Origin: Caballeronia glathei
GTDB lineage: Bacteria > Pseudomonadota > Gammaproteobacteria > Burkholderiales > Burkholderiaceae
DNA: 64,000 bases
Assembly (NCBI RefSeq): GCF_000698595.1
Contig: NZ_JFHC01000002.1
Location: forward strand, 62,001 to 126,000
Direction: 5' to 3'
Positions 1 through 9,108 of the stretch are shown here, in pieces (the stretch's first letter is position 1; every line of letters begins with the position of its first letter). The notes below the pieces were generated by a model, which was not told the DNA's origin, made no database searches, and worked only from the letters and a program-made list of their open reading frames with translations. The translations under genes and the position numbers were made by a program.

Positions 1-107
1 GGCGATGCGATTGTTCCCGTGCACCGCGCCTGTGACCGCCGCGGAAAAAATAGCGGATAATTGCGGCTTTCATCCTTCAGCCCAGATTTTATCCGAGGAT
101 AAGCGCG
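1..107. promoter_or_regulatory. Intergenic leader upstream of pepA
   Basis: Non-coding stretch ahead of pepA. A Shine-Dalgarno-like CGAGGA at 94-99 lies 8 bases before the pepA ATG. The A/T-rich segment at about 84-92 may contain a -10 element, but no clear -35/-10 pair stands out. In related genomes a divergent lptF starts just to the left; its start is not inside this window, so that link is inference. Confidence 0.4.
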
Positions 108-1628
108 ATGGACTTTAGCATAAAAGCCTGTGATTGGAGCAAAGGCGCGGCAAATGGTTTCCTCAACGGGAAGGCCGATGTGGTAGTGATCGGCGTGTTC
201 GAAGCGCAGACGCTCTCGGGCGCGGCACGTGAGATGGATCTCGCCACCAAGGGCCTCGTGACCCGCGTCATCAAGGCGGGCGACATGGCCGGCCGCGCGG
301 GCACCACGCTCTTCCTGCCGGAAATCACGGGTATCGGCGCATCGCGCGTGCTGCTCGTCGGGCTCGGCAAGCAGGACGTCTTCAATCAGAAGGCATACGG
401 CGAAGCCGTGCGCGCGGCATGGCGCGCGATCCTCGGCACGAAGATCGCCCAGGTCGCGTTCACGCTCGCCCAGCTGCCCATTCTCGAGCGCACCGGCGAC
501 TGGGCCGTGCGCACCGCCATCCTCGCGCTGCGCGAACTCACCTACAAGTTCACGCAGATGAAGAGCAAGCCCGAGAACGGCACGCGGGCGCTGAAGAAGG
601 TCGTGTTCAGCATCGATCCGGCCGATGAAAAGGCCGCCAAGGTCGCCGTGAAGCAGGGCGCCGCGCTTGCGAACGGCATGGATCTCACGCGCGATCTCGG
701 CAACCTGCCGCCCAACATCTGCACACCGACCTACCTCGGCCAGACCGCGAAGAAGCTCGGCCGCGACTGGAAGCTGAAGGTCGAGGTGCTCGGGCAGAAG
801 CAGATCGAAGCGCTCGACATGGGCTCGTTCCTCGCCGTCGCGAAGGGCTCGATCGAGCCGCCGCAGTTCATCGTCATGCAGTATCAGGGCGCGGGCTCGG
901 GCAAGAGCGCGCCGGCGCCGGTCGTGCTGGTCGGCAAGGGCATCACGTTCGACTCCGGCGGCATCTCGATCAAGCCGGGCGAGGCGATGGACGAGATGAA
1001 ATACGACATGTGCGGCGCGGGGTCGGTGTTCGGCACGCTGCGCGCGGTCGCGGAAATGGGGCTGAAGATCAACGTGGTCGGCATCGTGCCGACCTGCGAG
1101 AACATGCCCGCCGGCAACGCGGTGAAGCCGGGGGACATCATCACGTCGATGTCGGGCACCACCATCGAAGTGCTCAACACCGACGCCGAAGGGCGCCTCA
1201 TCCTGTGCGACGCGCTCACCTACGCGGAGCGCTTCAAGCCGTCGGCCGTGGTGGACATCGCCACGCTCACCGGCGCCTGCATCATCGCGCTCGGCCATCA
1301 CAACACGGGTCTCTTCTCGAAGGACGACGCTCTTGCGGGCGAACTGCTCGACGCGTCGCGCGAAGCGGTCGATCCGGCCTGGCGCATGCCGCTCGACGAC
1401 GAGTACCAGGACCAGCTCAAGTCCAACTTCGCGGATGTCGCGAACATCGGCGGGCGCCCCGCCGGCAGCGTGACCGCGGCGTGCTTCCTGTCGCGCTTCG
1501 CGCAGAACTATCCGTGGGCGCACCTCGACATCGCGGGCACGGCATGGAAGAGCGGCGCGGCGAAGGGCGCGACCGGCCGTCCGGTGCCGCTGCTCGCGCA
1601 GTTCCTGATCGACCGCGCGGGCCAATGA
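108..1628 (+). CDS. pepA: Leucyl aminopeptidase (M17 cytosol aminopeptidase)
   Basis: Cytosolic di-metal exopeptidase that removes N-terminal residues, preferring leucine, during peptide turnover. The 506-residue length matches PepA. The C-terminal catalytic domain shows the metal/substrate segment [10 protein letters not shown] at about 273-282 and the M17 signature NTDAEGRL at about 357, which supply the Lys, Asp and Glu ligands. The N-terminal half is the less conserved macrodomain-like part. The start is set by CGAGGA 8 bases upstream. holC begins 31 bases after the stop, so the two are probably cotranscribed, as in many proteobacteria. In some species PepA also binds DNA (Xer recombination, carAB control); nothing here tests that. 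Confidence 0.97.
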   Translation: MDFSIKACDWSKGAANGFLNGKADVVVIGVFEAQTLSGAAREMDLATKGLVTRVIKAGDMAGRAGTTLFLPEITGIGASRVLLVGLGKQDVFNQKAYGEAVRAAWRAILGTKIAQVAFTLAQLPILERTGDWAVRTAILALRELTYKFTQMKSKPENGTRALKKVVFSIDPADEKAAKVAVKQGAALANGMDLTRDLGNLPPNICTPTYLGQTAKKLGRDWKLKVEVLGQKQIEALDMGSFLAVAKGSIEPPQFIVMQYQGAGSGKSAPAPVVLVGKGITFDSGGISIKPGEAMDEMKYDMCGAGSVFGTLRAVAEMGLKINVVGIVPTCENMPAGNAVKPGDIITSMSGTTIEVLNTDAEGRLILCDALTYAERFKPSAVVDIATLTGACIIALGHHNTGLFSKDDALAGELLDASREAVDPAWRMPLDDEYQDQLKSNFADVANIGGRPAGSVTAACFLSRFAQNYPWAHLDIAGTAWKSGAAKGATGRPVPLLAQFLIDRAGQ

Positions 1629-1659
1629 CGGCGGCGCCGGTCGGAGAAGGAACAGGCGC

Positions 1660-2076
1660 ATGACACGCATCGATTTTCACTCGAACGTCGGGGATTCGAT
1701 TGCCTACGCGTGCCGCCTCGTGCGCAAGGCGTATCTGAGCGGCCAGCCGATCGTCGTGCTGGCCGAACCCGATCGCCTCGCCGCCTTCGACGAGCAGTTG
1801 TGGACCTTCTCGCCGCTCGACTTCGTGCCGCACTGCATGGCGGCGAGCCCGCTCGCGAAGGACACGCCGGTCGTGCTCGCGGCAAACCTCGACGAGGTGC
1901 CGCATCACCAGATTCTCGTGAATCTCGGCATGAGCGTGCCGCCGCAGTTCGCCCGCTTCGAGCGGCTGCTCGAAGTGGTCGGCAACGAGGAGCAGGAGCT
2001 CGCCGCGGGCCGCGAGCGCTACCGGTTCTACCGCGACCGCGGCTACGCCCTCAACAATTACAAGCAAGGCGGCTGA
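1660..2076 (+). CDS. holC: DNA polymerase III subunit chi
   Basis: Clamp-loader accessory subunit that bridges the polymerase III holoenzyme to SSB, through psi in enterics. The 138-residue protein opens with MTRIDFHSNV, continues with a chi-type helix and strand pattern (AYACRLVRKAY, PIVVLAEP), and has the WTFSPLDFVPH segment typical of chi. Its position 31 bases after pepA is a conserved pair. The start has GGAGAAGGA-like purines just upstream. I see no psi (holD) gene nearby, as is usual for betaproteobacteria. Confidence 0.93.
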   Translation: MTRIDFHSNVGDSIAYACRLVRKAYLSGQPIVVLAEPDRLAAFDEQLWTFSPLDFVPHCMAASPLAKDTPVVLAANLDEVPHHQILVNLGMSVPPQFARFERLLEVVGNEEQELAAGRERYRFYRDRGYALNNYKQGG

Positions 2077-2139
2077 GCGAACATCCGGCGTCGGGGCCTC
2101 GCGCTATCATCGGTCGCACATTCACGCAGGGAGTCTTTC

Positions 2140-2493
2140 GTGTCCAACAAGCCTGAAGCCTTCGATACCTCGATTCCCGTTCTCACCGATGTCGTCATGC
2201 CGGGCAAGGCGGAACTCGCGCGCACGCCGGGTTTCGTGGCCGACGCGGGGGCGCCTGCCGTCGAGTACGACGCCGACCTCATCGCCGAGCGCCTGCGGGG
2301 CCGCTTCACGAGCTTCCTGACGGGCGACGGGCGCGAGCTGATCGAGGAGCGCTGCCGCGAAACGCTGCGGGAGCATTCCATCTGGCTCGTGCACCAGATC
2401 ACGCGGGAAGTCGCGCTGGCGCTGGAAACGGAAATGACGGAGTGGGTGCGCGAGGCGGTGGAAGAGGAACTGGCGCGTCGCGGCATCGCCTGA
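2140..2493 (+). CDS. Conserved hypothetical protein, DUF2486-like
   Basis: Small 117-residue protein with a GTG start preceded by AGGGAG. The N-terminal SIPVLTDVVMPG resembles the opening of the DUF2486 family, which is restricted to Burkholderia relatives and usually follows holC. The rest is acidic and helix-prone (ELIEERCRETLREH, EAVEEELARRG), with no signal peptide or membrane segment. It lies 63 bases after holC on the same strand, so it is plausibly the last gene of a pepA-holC operon. Function is unknown; the family assignment is from memory of its opening motif and its place. Confidence 0.75.
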   Translation: MSNKPEAFDTSIPVLTDVVMPGKAELARTPGFVADAGAPAVEYDADLIAERLRGRFTSFLTGDGRELIEERCRETLREHSIWLVHQITREVALALETEMTEWVREAVEEELARRGIA

Positions 2494-2517
2494 CGCGCGG
2501 GCCCCTGGCGCCAGCAG

Positions 2518-2853
2518 CTAGTGAAGGGACAGGATCCAGTCGGCGAGGGCGAGCGCCTGGGAGGGCGTCAATTGCGTGTTGGCGGGCATCGGCACCTGGC
2601 CCCACACGCCGACGCCGCCTTCCGCGATCTTGCGCGCAAGCTGCCGGTGCGCGCCTTCCACGTTCGCATACTTCGCCGCGATGCTGTGAAAGGACGGTCC
2701 CATGAACGTGCGGGATACCGAGTGGCAGCTCATGCAGTTCTCACGCTCCGCGAACTTCAGCATCGAAGTGTCGCCCTGCGCGTTGGCCGTGCCGCCTGCG
2801 GCCATCAGCACGAGCGCTGCGAAAAGGCCTGCGCGTTGTCTTGTCGTAATCAT
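2518..2853 (-). CDS. Class I c-type cytochrome, periplasmic
   Basis: 111-residue monoheme cytochrome. An N-terminal signal peptide (hydrophobic AGLFAALVLMAAGG, then ANA) implies Sec export. The heme site is NCMSCH at about 41-46 of the precursor, and a Met axial ligand is likely in the VPMPANTQLTP segment near the C-terminus, as in cytochromes c551/c552. It acts as a soluble electron carrier in the periplasm; its partner is unknown. The open frame extends to 2931, but the ATG at 2853 gives a proper signal peptide. A TATAAT promoter element lies upstream, and the gene is separated from ilvD by a strong terminator, so it is monocistronic. It converges on the DUF2486-like gene, 24 bases apart. 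Confidence 0.88.
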   Translation of the reverse strand: MITTRQRAGLFAALVLMAAGGTANAQGDTSMLKFAERENCMSCHSVSRTFMGPSFHSIAAKYANVEGAHRQLARKIAEGGVGVWGQVPMPANTQLTPSQALALADWILSLH

Positions 2854-2895
2854 GGGGTCTCCGTGGATACCTGATACCCGACCTGGCTCCGCGGC

Positions 2896-2922
2896 ATTAT
2901 AAGAGACGCGGGCAAAAGACAA
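2896..2922 (-). promoter_or_regulatory. Candidate sigma-70 promoter of the cytochrome c gene
   Basis: On the minus strand a perfect TATAAT (complement of 2896-2901) is preceded by TTGTCT (complement of 2917-2922). The 15-base spacer is short, so the -35 assignment is uncertain. It overlaps the end of the ilvD terminator. Confidence 0.4.
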
Positions 2923-2952
2923 GGGGCGCACGATCCGGATCGTGCGCCCCTT
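2915..2952 (-). terminator. Rho-independent terminator of ilvD
   Basis: Perfect 16-bp inverted repeat (arms 2921-2936 and 2937-2952, AAGGGGCGCACGATCC and its complement). On the minus strand it is followed by a T-rich TTGTCTTTT. It lies about 50 bases past the ilvD stop. Confidence 0.85.
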
Positions 2953-3000
2953 GTTTTCAGCGCGATTGCCAGTTCACGGCGTGCCCGTGATGCGCCGGGC

Positions 3001-4674
3001 TCAGCCGGTCACGGCGCCCCGGTTCGCGGGCAGCGCGAGCGCGGCGTATTTCGCCAGCACGCCGCGCGTGTAACGCGGCGACGGCTTCTTCCACGCTGCG
3101 CGGCGGCGCTCGATCTCGGCGTCGTCGACGTTCAGTTGCAGTATCAACTGGTGCGCGTCGATGGTGATCGAATCGCCTTCCTGCACGAGTCCGATCGTGC
3201 CGCCCACGAACGCTTCCGGCGCGACGTGGCCGACCACCATGCCCCACGTGCCGCCGGAGAATCGCCCGTCGGTGATGAGGCCGACCGACTCGCCGAGCCC
3301 CTTGCCGATGATCGCGGACGTCGGCGCCAGCATTTCCGGCATGCCCGGGCCGCCCTGCGGTCCGAGATAGCGCAGCACGACGACGTCGCCGGCCTTGATC
3401 TTGTCGGCGAGGATTGCTTCCATCGCGCTCTGCTCGTCTTCGAACACGCGCGCGGGTCCGGTGATGACCGGGTTTTTGAGGCCCGTGATCTTCGCGACCG
3501 CGCCGTCCGGGGCGAGGTTGCCCTTCAGGATCGCAAGGTGGCCTTCGTCGTAGAGCGCCTGGTTGATCGGGTAGATCACCTTCTGGTCCGCGCGCGGTTT
3601 GCCCGGCACGTCCTTCAGTTCTTCCGCGATCGTGCGGCCCGTGATCGTGATGCAGTCGCCGTGCAGGAGGCCCGCGTCGAGCAGGATGCGCAGCACCTGC
3701 GGAATGCCGCCCGCCTTGTGCAGGTCGGTCGCGACGAATTGCCCGGACGGCTTCAGGTCGCAGATCACCGGCACTTTCTTCCTCATGCGCTCGAAGTCGT
3801 CGATGGTCCATTCCACTTCCGCCGCGTGCGCGATCGCCAGATAGTGCAGCACGGCGTTGGTCGAGCCGCCCGTCGCCATGATGAGCGCGACCGCGTTCTC
3901 GATCGACTTCTTCGTGATGATGTCGCGCGGCTTCAGGTCCTTCTTGACCGCTTCCACCAGCACGCGCGCCGATTCGGCGGCGGAGTCGACCTTTTCCTGG
4001 TCGGGGTTCGCCATCGTCGACGAATACATCAGCGACATGCCGAGCGCCTCGAACGACGAGCTCATCGTGTTGGCGGTGTACATGCCGCCGCACGAGCCGG
4101 TCGACGGGCACGAATTCTTCTCGATGCCCTTGAAGTCTTCCTCCGACATGCGCCCGGCGGTGAATTCGCCGACCGCCTCGAACGACGACACGATGGTCAG
4201 ATCCTTGCCCTTCCAGTTGCCCGGACGGATCGTGCCGCCGTATACATAGATGCCCGGCACGTTCATGCGCGCGAGGCCGATCATGCCGCCGGGCATGTTC
4301 TTGTCACAGCCGCCGATCACGACGACGCCGTCCATCCACTGGCCCTGCACGGCGGTTTCGATACAGTCGGCGATCACTTCGCGCGACACGAGCGAGTACT
4401 TCATGCCTTCGGTGCCCATCGACATGCCGTCGGAAATCGTGGGCGTGCCGAAGATCTGCGGGTTCGCGTCGGACTTCCTGATCGACTCGACGGCGGCGTC
4501 GGCGAGACGCTGCAGGCCGGCGTTGCACGGCGTGATCGTCGAGTGGCCGTTGGCGATGCCGATCATCGGCTTGTCGAAGTCCTCTTCCTTGTAGCCAAGG
4601 GCGTAATACATCGAGCGATTGGGCGAGCGCGCCACGCCCTGCGTGATGTTTTTCGAGCGGCGGTTGTAGGCCAT
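3001..4674 (-). CDS. ilvD: Dihydroxy-acid dehydratase
   Basis: Fe-S enzyme that dehydrates 2,3-dihydroxy acids to 2-keto acids, the third common step of isoleucine and valine synthesis, also feeding leucine and pantothenate. The 557-residue protein starts with [20 protein letters not shown]. The cluster/metal motifs [10 protein letters not shown] and [11 protein letters not shown] are intact, as are [12 protein letters not shown] and the C-terminal region. The ATG at 4674 is preferred over 4701 because AAGGAG sits just upstream of it; the longer frame would place that ribosome site inside the gene. It is divergent from a LysR regulator, with a 106-base shared intergenic region, and ends at a strong terminator. 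The pathway link with panC/panD at 22-23 kb is metabolic only. Confidence 0.97.
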   Translation of the reverse strand: MAYNRRSKNITQGVARSPNRSMYYALGYKEEDFDKPMIGIANGHSTITPCNAGLQRLADAAVESIRKSDANPQIFGTPTISDGMSMGTEGMKYSLVSREVIADCIETAVQGQWMDGVVVIGGCDKNMPGGMIGLARMNVPGIYVYGGTIRPGNWKGKDLTIVSSFEAVGEFTAGRMSEEDFKGIEKNSCPSTGSCGGMYTANTMSSSFEALGMSLMYSSTMANPDQEKVDSAAESARVLVEAVKKDLKPRDIITKKSIENAVALIMATGGSTNAVLHYLAIAHAAEVEWTIDDFERMRKKVPVICDLKPSGQFVATDLHKAGGIPQVLRILLDAGLLHGDCITITGRTIAEELKDVPGKPRADQKVIYPINQALYDEGHLAILKGNLAPDGAVAKITGLKNPVITGPARVFEDEQSAMEAILADKIKAGDVVVLRYLGPQGGPGMPEMLAPTSAIIGKGLGESVGLITDGRFSGGTWGMVVGHVAPEAFVGGTIGLVQEGDSITIDAHQLILQLNVDDAEIERRRAAWKKPSPRYTRGVLAKYAALALPANRGAVTG

Positions 4675-4780
4675 TTGGGGGCTCCTTGAGAATTTTTTCA
4701 TCTAGTGCCGGAAGAATGCAGCGTCGGCTAGTGTCTGTCCAATATATTATTCAGGCTGTATTAGGTCGTGGAAGATATCA
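4675..4780. promoter_or_regulatory. Divergent promoter region between ilvD and the LysR gene
   Basis: 106-base intergenic region with an A/T-rich core (AATATATT at 4741-4748), well below the local GC content. LysR regulators usually bind between divergent genes, so this is the likely site for regulator binding and for both promoters. I cannot fix individual -35/-10 boxes. Confidence 0.45.
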
Positions 4781-5743
4781 ATGGACCCCCGAAATCCGCC
4801 CGTCGAGCTGCGCCTGTTGCGCTATTTTGTGACCGTCGCGGAGGAAATGCACTTCGGCCGCGCGGCGGCGCGCCTCGCGATGACACAGCCGCCGCTCTCG
4901 CAGGCGATTCGGGCGCTGGAAGATGCGCTCGGCGTCGCGCTGTTCGTGCGCACGAAGCGCTCGGTCGAGTTGACGCCGGTCGGCAAGGACCTGCTGCCGG
5001 AGGTCCGGCGCCTGCTGGCCTCCGCGGAGGCGCTGCGCCCGCTCGCGCAATCGCTCGCGCGGGGCGAGGCGGGCGTGCTGTCGCTCGCGTTCGTTTCCAC
5101 CGCCGATTACGGGCTGCTGCCGTCGCTCCTGCGCGATTTCGGCGCGCGCTATCCGGGCGTGCGCCTGCAACTGACCGAGGCGACCAGCGACGTGCAGATC
5201 GAGGAACTCGTCGCCGGGCGCATCGATGCGGGGCTCGTGATTCCGCCGCTGCCACCGCGCCATGCGGTGGCGCTCTCGTATCTGCCGATCGCGCGCGAGC
5301 CGCTCGTCGCGGCGCTCCCGGCCGACATGACGGCGCAACTGGGCCAGGGCGCCGCGGAGTGGGCCGACACGCCCGTGAGCCTGCACGAACTGGCCGGCGC
5401 GCCGCTCGTCGTCTTCCCAAGACGTCTCGCGCCCGGTTTCTATGACATCATTATGGGTTGCTACGGCGCGGCCGGCCTCACGCCGCGCATCGGGCAGGAG
5501 GCGATCCAGATGCAGACCATCGTGAGCCTCGTGTCCGCCGGCATGGGTGTCGCGCTCGTGCCGCAGTCCCTCAGGAACCTGCGGCGCACGGGCGTCGTAT
5601 ACAGGCCGCTTGCCGAATCGGGGCAGAGGACGGGGCCGGTCGTGGAGACCGGGCTCGTGTGGCGCGCGGCGGAGGTGAGCCCCGTGCTCGCCGGCTTTAT
5701 CGACATCGTTCGCGCCCATGGCGCGGCGATGCCTGCTTTATAG
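4781..5743 (+). CDS. LysR-family transcriptional regulator next to ilvD
   Basis: 320-residue LTTR. The N-terminal winged HTH (LRLLRYFVTVAEEMHFGRAAARL, continuing to the recognition helix with SQAIRALEDALGVALFVR) is followed by a periplasmic-binding-protein-like effector domain from about residue 95. The HFGRAA variant of the HTH is common in the CatR/BenM-like branch. It is divergent from ilvD, so control of ilvD or autoregulation is the simplest guess; the effector is unknown. lgt starts 33 bases after its stop on the same strand but is functionally unrelated. Confidence 0.9.
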   Translation: MDPRNPPVELRLLRYFVTVAEEMHFGRAAARLAMTQPPLSQAIRALEDALGVALFVRTKRSVELTPVGKDLLPEVRRLLASAEALRPLAQSLARGEAGVLSLAFVSTADYGLLPSLLRDFGARYPGVRLQLTEATSDVQIEELVAGRIDAGLVIPPLPPRHAVALSYLPIAREPLVAALPADMTAQLGQGAAEWADTPVSLHELAGAPLVVFPRRLAPGFYDIIMGCYGAAGLTPRIGQEAIQMQTIVSLVSAGMGVALVPQSLRNLRRTGVVYRPLAESGQRTGPVVETGLVWRAAEVSPVLAGFIDIVRAHGAAMPAL

Positions 5744-5776
5744 TTCGCGTCTTGTCGAACCGCTAAAAAACTTACG

Positions 5777-6682
5777 ATGCTCATTCATCCCAATTTCGAT
5801 CCCGTCGCGATTCACTTAGGCCCGCTCGCGGTGCGCTGGTACGGCCTCATGTATCTGGTCGCGTTCGTGTCGGCGGTGGTCGTCGGCCGGCTGCGGCTGC
5901 GCCTGCCCCACGTCGCGGCGCAAGGCTGGACGGCGAAGGATATCGACGACATGCTGTTCTACGGCGTGCTCGGCACGATTCTCGGCGGGCGGCTCGGCTA
6001 CGTGATCTTCTACAAGGCGAGCTTCTACGCCGCGCATCCGCTCGACATCTTCAAGGTCTGGGAAGGCGGCATGTCGTTTCATGGCGGCTTTCTCGGCGTG
6101 ACGCTCGCGATGGTCCTGTTCGCGTACCAGCGCAAGCGCACGTGGCTGCAGGTCACCGATTTCGTCGCGCCGATGGTGCCGCTCGGACTGGCGGCGGGGC
6201 GGCTCGGCAATTTCATCAATGGCGAACTGTGGGGCCGCGTGACCGATCCGAATGCGCCGTGGGCCATGTTGTTCCCGGGCGCGTCCAACGACGACGCGAT
6301 CTGGCTCGCAAAGCATCCGCAACTGGACACGCGGTGGCACCTCGCCGAAATCTTCGAGCGCTATCACATGCTGCCGCGCCATCCGTCGCAGCTGTACGAG
6401 ATCGCGCTCGAGGGGCTCGTGCTCTTCATCGTGATGTGGACGTTCTCGCGCAAGGCGCGGCCGGTGGGCGCGGGGTCGGCGCTCTTCCTGATCGGCTATG
6501 GCGTCGCGCGCTTCACGGTGGAATTCGCGCGCGAACCGGACGACTATCTCGGCCTGCTCGCGTTCGGCCTTTCGATGGGCCAGTGGCTTTCGCTGCCGAT
6601 GATCCTCGCCGGCATCGCGATGATGGTGTGGGCGTACCGGCGCGACCGGCGGCTGCCTCCCAAGCCCGCGAACGCGGCCTGA
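5777..6682 (+). CDS. lgt: Prolipoprotein diacylglyceryl transferase
   Basis: Inner-membrane enzyme that moves diacylglycerol from phosphatidylglycerol to the lipobox cysteine of prolipoproteins, the first step of lipoprotein maturation. The 301-residue protein has about seven hydrophobic segments and the Lgt hallmarks [18 protein letters not shown] and [14 protein letters not shown], plus the HPSQLYE segment. The start ATG follows closely after the LysR gene. Substrates in this window include the OmpA-type lipoprotein and the SOD-like lipoprotein. A bidirectional terminator follows. Confidence 0.97.
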   Translation: MLIHPNFDPVAIHLGPLAVRWYGLMYLVAFVSAVVVGRLRLRLPHVAAQGWTAKDIDDMLFYGVLGTILGGRLGYVIFYKASFYAAHPLDIFKVWEGGMSFHGGFLGVTLAMVLFAYQRKRTWLQVTDFVAPMVPLGLAAGRLGNFINGELWGRVTDPNAPWAMLFPGASNDDAIWLAKHPQLDTRWHLAEIFERYHMLPRHPSQLYEIALEGLVLFIVMWTFSRKARPVGAGSALFLIGYGVARFTVEFAREPDDYLGLLAFGLSMGQWLSLPMILAGIAMMVWAYRRDRRLPPKPANAA

Positions 6683-6710
6683 GCTTCTCCCGACAAGCTT
6701 CTCCCCAATG

Positions 6711-6747
6711 AAAAACGCCTCGCGATCACGGATCGCGAGGCGTTTTT
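6711..6747. terminator. Bidirectional intrinsic terminator between lgt and the SIMPL gene
   Basis: Perfect hairpin with 17-bp arms (6711-6727 and 6731-6747) and a 3-base loop. The A5 at the left and T5 at the right allow it to serve the convergent lgt and SIMPL genes. Confidence 0.9.
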
Positions 6748-6759
6748 CCATGCGGCGCC

Positions 6760-7491
6760 TTAACGCCCCATCTGCACCGAACCGGAGACGCTCACCGTAA
6801 CCGTGGACGTGCCCGCCTCGAACGCCATCGGGGCCGCCATCTTCGCGTCTGCGGCCATGCCGCGCGCCTGCATCATCATGACGGGCCGCGGCGGCGAGCC
6901 TTCGTGGCCGACATTGACCTCGCGGATCGCGTAGTTGCTGTACCCGAACGCCTGGGCCGCTGCCTGCGCCTGCTGGCGGAACGAATCGATGGCCTGCGTG
7001 GAGAGCTTCTGCGCGGCTGCGCGCTGCGCCTGCGGCGACAGCGAGAACGCGATGTTGCCGACCTGCATCGACGAACTCATCTTGCCCGCGAGCTTCGATG
7101 CCGCCGCGAAGTCGTGCGATTCGAGCACGACCTCCGTGCGGCCGCGCCACGCGGAGATTCGGCCGTCACGGTCCGTCGACGGATACACGGTGAATGCGCC
7201 GCTGCGTGCCGTCACGCCTTCCACGCCTTTCGCCTCGCGCAACGCGGCATCGGCGCGCTGGTTCAAGGTGGTCGTGAGCGACGACGCGTCCTTCGCTTCC
7301 TGCTCGTAGAAGAGGGTGATATTGACGGTGTCCTGCGGCACTTCGGCGCTGGCTTGCGCAGCGAGCGACAGCACGCCCGACGGCTGCGGCTGCGTGACGA
7401 CGGTTTGTGCGACGGCCGCTGCCGACATCGTCAGCGCCGCACCCGAAATGGCGGCGGCTGCGAGTGCGAAAGCGGTTTTCTTCTTGATCAT
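6760..7491 (-). CDS. SIMPL domain (DUF541) exported protein
   Basis: 243-residue protein with a clear signal peptide (MIKKKTAFALAAAAISGAAL, cleavage near AVAQT). The mature part is one SIMPL/DUF541 domain: repeated beta and alpha segments, an Ala/Gln-rich helix (QAIDSFRQQAQAAAQAFGY) and the NYAIREVNVG strand. E. coli YggE, linked to oxidative-stress protection, is the best known relative; the molecular role is unclear. It is probably periplasmic and converges with lgt. Its start codon is 94 bases from the stop of the EVE gene on the same strand, so cotranscription is possible but not shown. Confidence 0.88.
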   Translation of the reverse strand: MIKKKTAFALAAAAISGAALTMSAAAVAQTVVTQPQPSGVLSLAAQASAEVPQDTVNITLFYEQEAKDASSLTTTLNQRADAALREAKGVEGVTARSGAFTVYPSTDRDGRISAWRGRTEVVLESHDFAAASKLAGKMSSSMQVGNIAFSLSPQAQRAAAQKLSTQAIDSFRQQAQAAAQAFGYSNYAIREVNVGHEGSPPRPVMMMQARGMAADAKMAAPMAFEAGTSTVTVSVSGSVQMGR

Positions 7492-7584
7492 TGTTGAACT
7501 CCGGAAGCATGAATTCGCGCGATTCGCGACGCCACTTAGTTGGCCTTCGCGCTCCAGAAGTTCCCTTCAACTTGCTTGCGGAAA

Positions 7585-8043
7585 CTAGACGAGATGCTCG
7601 GTGATGAAGCGCCACTGCGCCTCGGTAACGGGCGTGATCGACAGGCGATTGCCCTTCGCGAGCACCTGCATGTCCGCGAGTTCCTGGTGTTCGCGCAGCG
7701 TGGCAAGCGGCACGAGCGGCGTCTTCTTCACGAAGCGCACATCGACGAGCAGCCACCGCGGCGTTTCCTGCGTCGACTTCGGATCGTAGTAGTCGCTCTT
7801 CGGATCGAACTGGGTGGGATCGGGGTAGGCCGTCGACGAGACTTTGGCAATCCCCGCGATGCCGGGCTGCGGACAGCTCGAATGATAGAAGAGCACGCCG
7901 TCGCCGACCTGCATGGCATCGCGCATGAAATTGCGTGCCTGATAGTTGCGCACGCCGGTCCAGGGCAAGGTTTTCTTCGGCGCGTGAGCGAGATGATCGA
8001 TGCTTGCTTCGTCGGGTTCGGACTTCATCAGCCAGTAACGCAT
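7585..8043 (-). CDS. EVE-domain protein (PUA-like fold)
   Basis: 152-residue single-domain protein starting MRYWLMKSEPDEASIDHL, with VRNYQARNFMRD and GVLFYHSSCPQPGIAGIAKV. These are diagnostic of the EVE (former DUF55, human THYN1-like) fold. EVE domains are related to YTH and PUA domains and are thought to recognise modified bases in nucleic acids. In bacteria stand-alone EVE proteins are often housekeeping; fusions to nucleases occur in defence systems, but no nuclease is adjacent here. It is transcribed away from the 6S RNA region, whose terminator lies between them. Confidence 0.9.
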   Translation of the reverse strand: MRYWLMKSEPDEASIDHLAHAPKKTLPWTGVRNYQARNFMRDAMQVGDGVLFYHSSCPQPGIAGIAKVSSTAYPDPTQFDPKSDYYDPKSTQETPRWLLVDVRFVKKTPLVPLATLREHQELADMQVLAKGNRLSITPVTEAQWRFITEHLV

Positions 8044-8100
8044 GATCGATGTAGATGGCGTGGGCGAAGTGCAAGGAAAAGAGGCAAAGGGACAGCCTCA

Positions 8101-8133
8101 AACAAAAACGGCATCGGAAAAACCGATGCCGTT
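8101..8133 (-). terminator. Intrinsic terminator downstream of 6S RNA
   Basis: Perfect 11-bp stem (8107-8117 with 8123-8133) and a 5-base loop. On the minus strand it is followed by TTTTTGTTT, which fits termination of the zapB-zapA-6S transcript ahead of the EVE gene. Confidence 0.85.
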
Positions 8134-8159
8134 GAATAAGGTCCCCGCCTCAGCCGCTA

Positions 8160-8350
8160 GGCCGGCATCCTGAACCTGGGTTCAAGATTGGTCGCAGTAG
8201 GCAGCACTTCGGGTACATCAGACAGAGTGACGCGCGCGCCCGTGCTACAAATTTCCGCAACCGTGCACAATGGCATTGGTTCAAGGAATATATGACCTTG
8301 GCGAACCAGGCAGGGAGTACTAACTCTACACCAATCGTTTGCCGGATGCA
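8160..8350 (-). ncRNA. ssrS: 6S RNA
   Basis: About 190-nt RNA that mimics an open promoter and sequesters sigma-70 RNA polymerase in stationary phase. Support is threefold. It lies directly downstream of zapA, the conserved position of ssrS in proteobacteria. The ends can pair (GCATCC near 8344-8349 with GGATGC near 8165-8170). Internal segments match 6S conventions, notably CTTGAACCCAGGTTCAGG at the 3' side and CCTTGAACC in the middle. An intrinsic terminator follows. The ends are estimates to within 10 bases. A 78-codon open frame over this region is coincidental. Confidence 0.85.
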
Positions 8351-8413
8351 GCAACGACTTTGTTTCTTTCGCGTGATCAGCGCGGCGATGCACGCCGGGC
8401 GAGCAGGCTCGCG

Positions 8414-8728
8414 TTATTGAGTTTCATACTGGGCAATGACCGCGCCCAGCTGTTCGTTCATCTGGTGCATCGTGCGGCGGATTTCCTCGGCGGGGAACGC
8501 TTCGCCGTGGCGCACGCTCTCCTGCAGCTTAAGCAATTCCGACGCCAGCGAGAGCGCCGCCATCACCGCGATGCGATCGGTGCCGCGCACGCTGCTCGCC
8601 GTGCGCACCTTCGTCATTTCCGCATCCACGCGCGCAACCGCCTCGCGCAGCGCGCCTTCGGTCTCGGGCGAACAGGCGAGCCGGTAGGGCTGGCCGAGGA
8701 TGGAGACTTCGATCTGTTTGCTCGTCAT
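8414..8728 (-). CDS. zapA: Cell division protein ZapA
   Basis: 104-residue FtsZ-ring stabiliser. The N-terminal globular part (KQIEVSILGQPYRLACSPE) and the following DRIAVMAALSLASELLKLQ helix are the ZapA pattern, with a C-terminal coiled coil that drives tetramerisation. It acts in the cytoplasm at midcell by cross-linking FtsZ filaments. It overlaps the upstream zapB-like gene by 4 bases, so they are translationally coupled, and is followed by 6S RNA about 60 bases on. Confidence 0.94.
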   Translation of the reverse strand: MTSKQIEVSILGQPYRLACSPETEGALREAVARVDAEMTKVRTASSVRGTDRIAVMAALSLASELLKLQESVRHGEAFPAEEIRRTMHQMNEQLGAVIAQYETQ

Positions 8729-9108
8729 GCCTTTTCTCCTTGACTGTGCTCACCGTGCATCTCGCCTGCGTGCGCATGTTCCTGCTGCGCTTCGTCGTGC
8801 GAGGCATCCGTGGCAAGGAGATCGAGCTGGTTGTCGGGCTCGGGCGCGGCCTTTGCTCGCGGCAGCTTTTCGAGGATCGCGTTCAGGCGCACCTGTGCGT
8901 CGTCGATTTTCGCCGACAGCGTATCGCGTTCCGTTTGCAGCGTGTCGCGTTCCTCGCGCATTTGCGCGAGTTCGCCCTGCACCGCTGCATAGTCGGCACG
9001 CAACTGTTCGAGCTGCTCTTCGAGCGCGTGGCGCGCGTGATGATGGCGCTCGCTGATCTTGATCAGCCGGCCAATGTTCTGTGAAAGTGATTCGAGTTCG
9101 TTGAGCAT
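8725..9108 (-). CDS. zapB: ZapB-like coiled-coil cell division protein
   Basis: 127-residue protein whose first 80 residues form one long coiled coil (LESLSQNIGRLIKI, EQLEQLRADYAAVQ, EERDTLQTERDTLSAKI). It is followed by a disordered, His/Glu-rich tail (HDEAQQEHAHAGEMHGEH). This fits the ZapB/DUF904/TIGR02449-type partner that sits just upstream of zapA in betaproteobacteria. Its stop overlaps the zapA start by 4 bases. The role is inferred from context and coiled-coil nature rather than from a strong signature, and the His-rich tail is unusual for ZapB. It could alternatively be listed as a hypothetical coiled-coil protein. Confidence 0.75.
   Translation of the reverse strand: MLNELESLSQNIGRLIKISERHHHARHALEEQLEQLRADYAAVQGELAQMREERDTLQTERDTLSAKIDDAQVRLNAILEKLPRAKAAPEPDNQLDLLATDASHDEAQQEHAHAGEMHGEHSQGEKA

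Noticed and set aside
3136..4689. 517-codon plus-strand frame opposite ilvD
   Set aside because: Antisense shadow of a highly conserved enzyme, no family features and no ribosome site.
7585..8043. EVE-domain gene as part of a defence island
   Set aside because: No nuclease, methyltransferase or other defence gene is adjacent; neighbours are housekeeping genes.
8157..8393. 78-codon minus-strand frame after zapA
   Set aside because: It coincides with the 6S RNA; no protein family resemblance.
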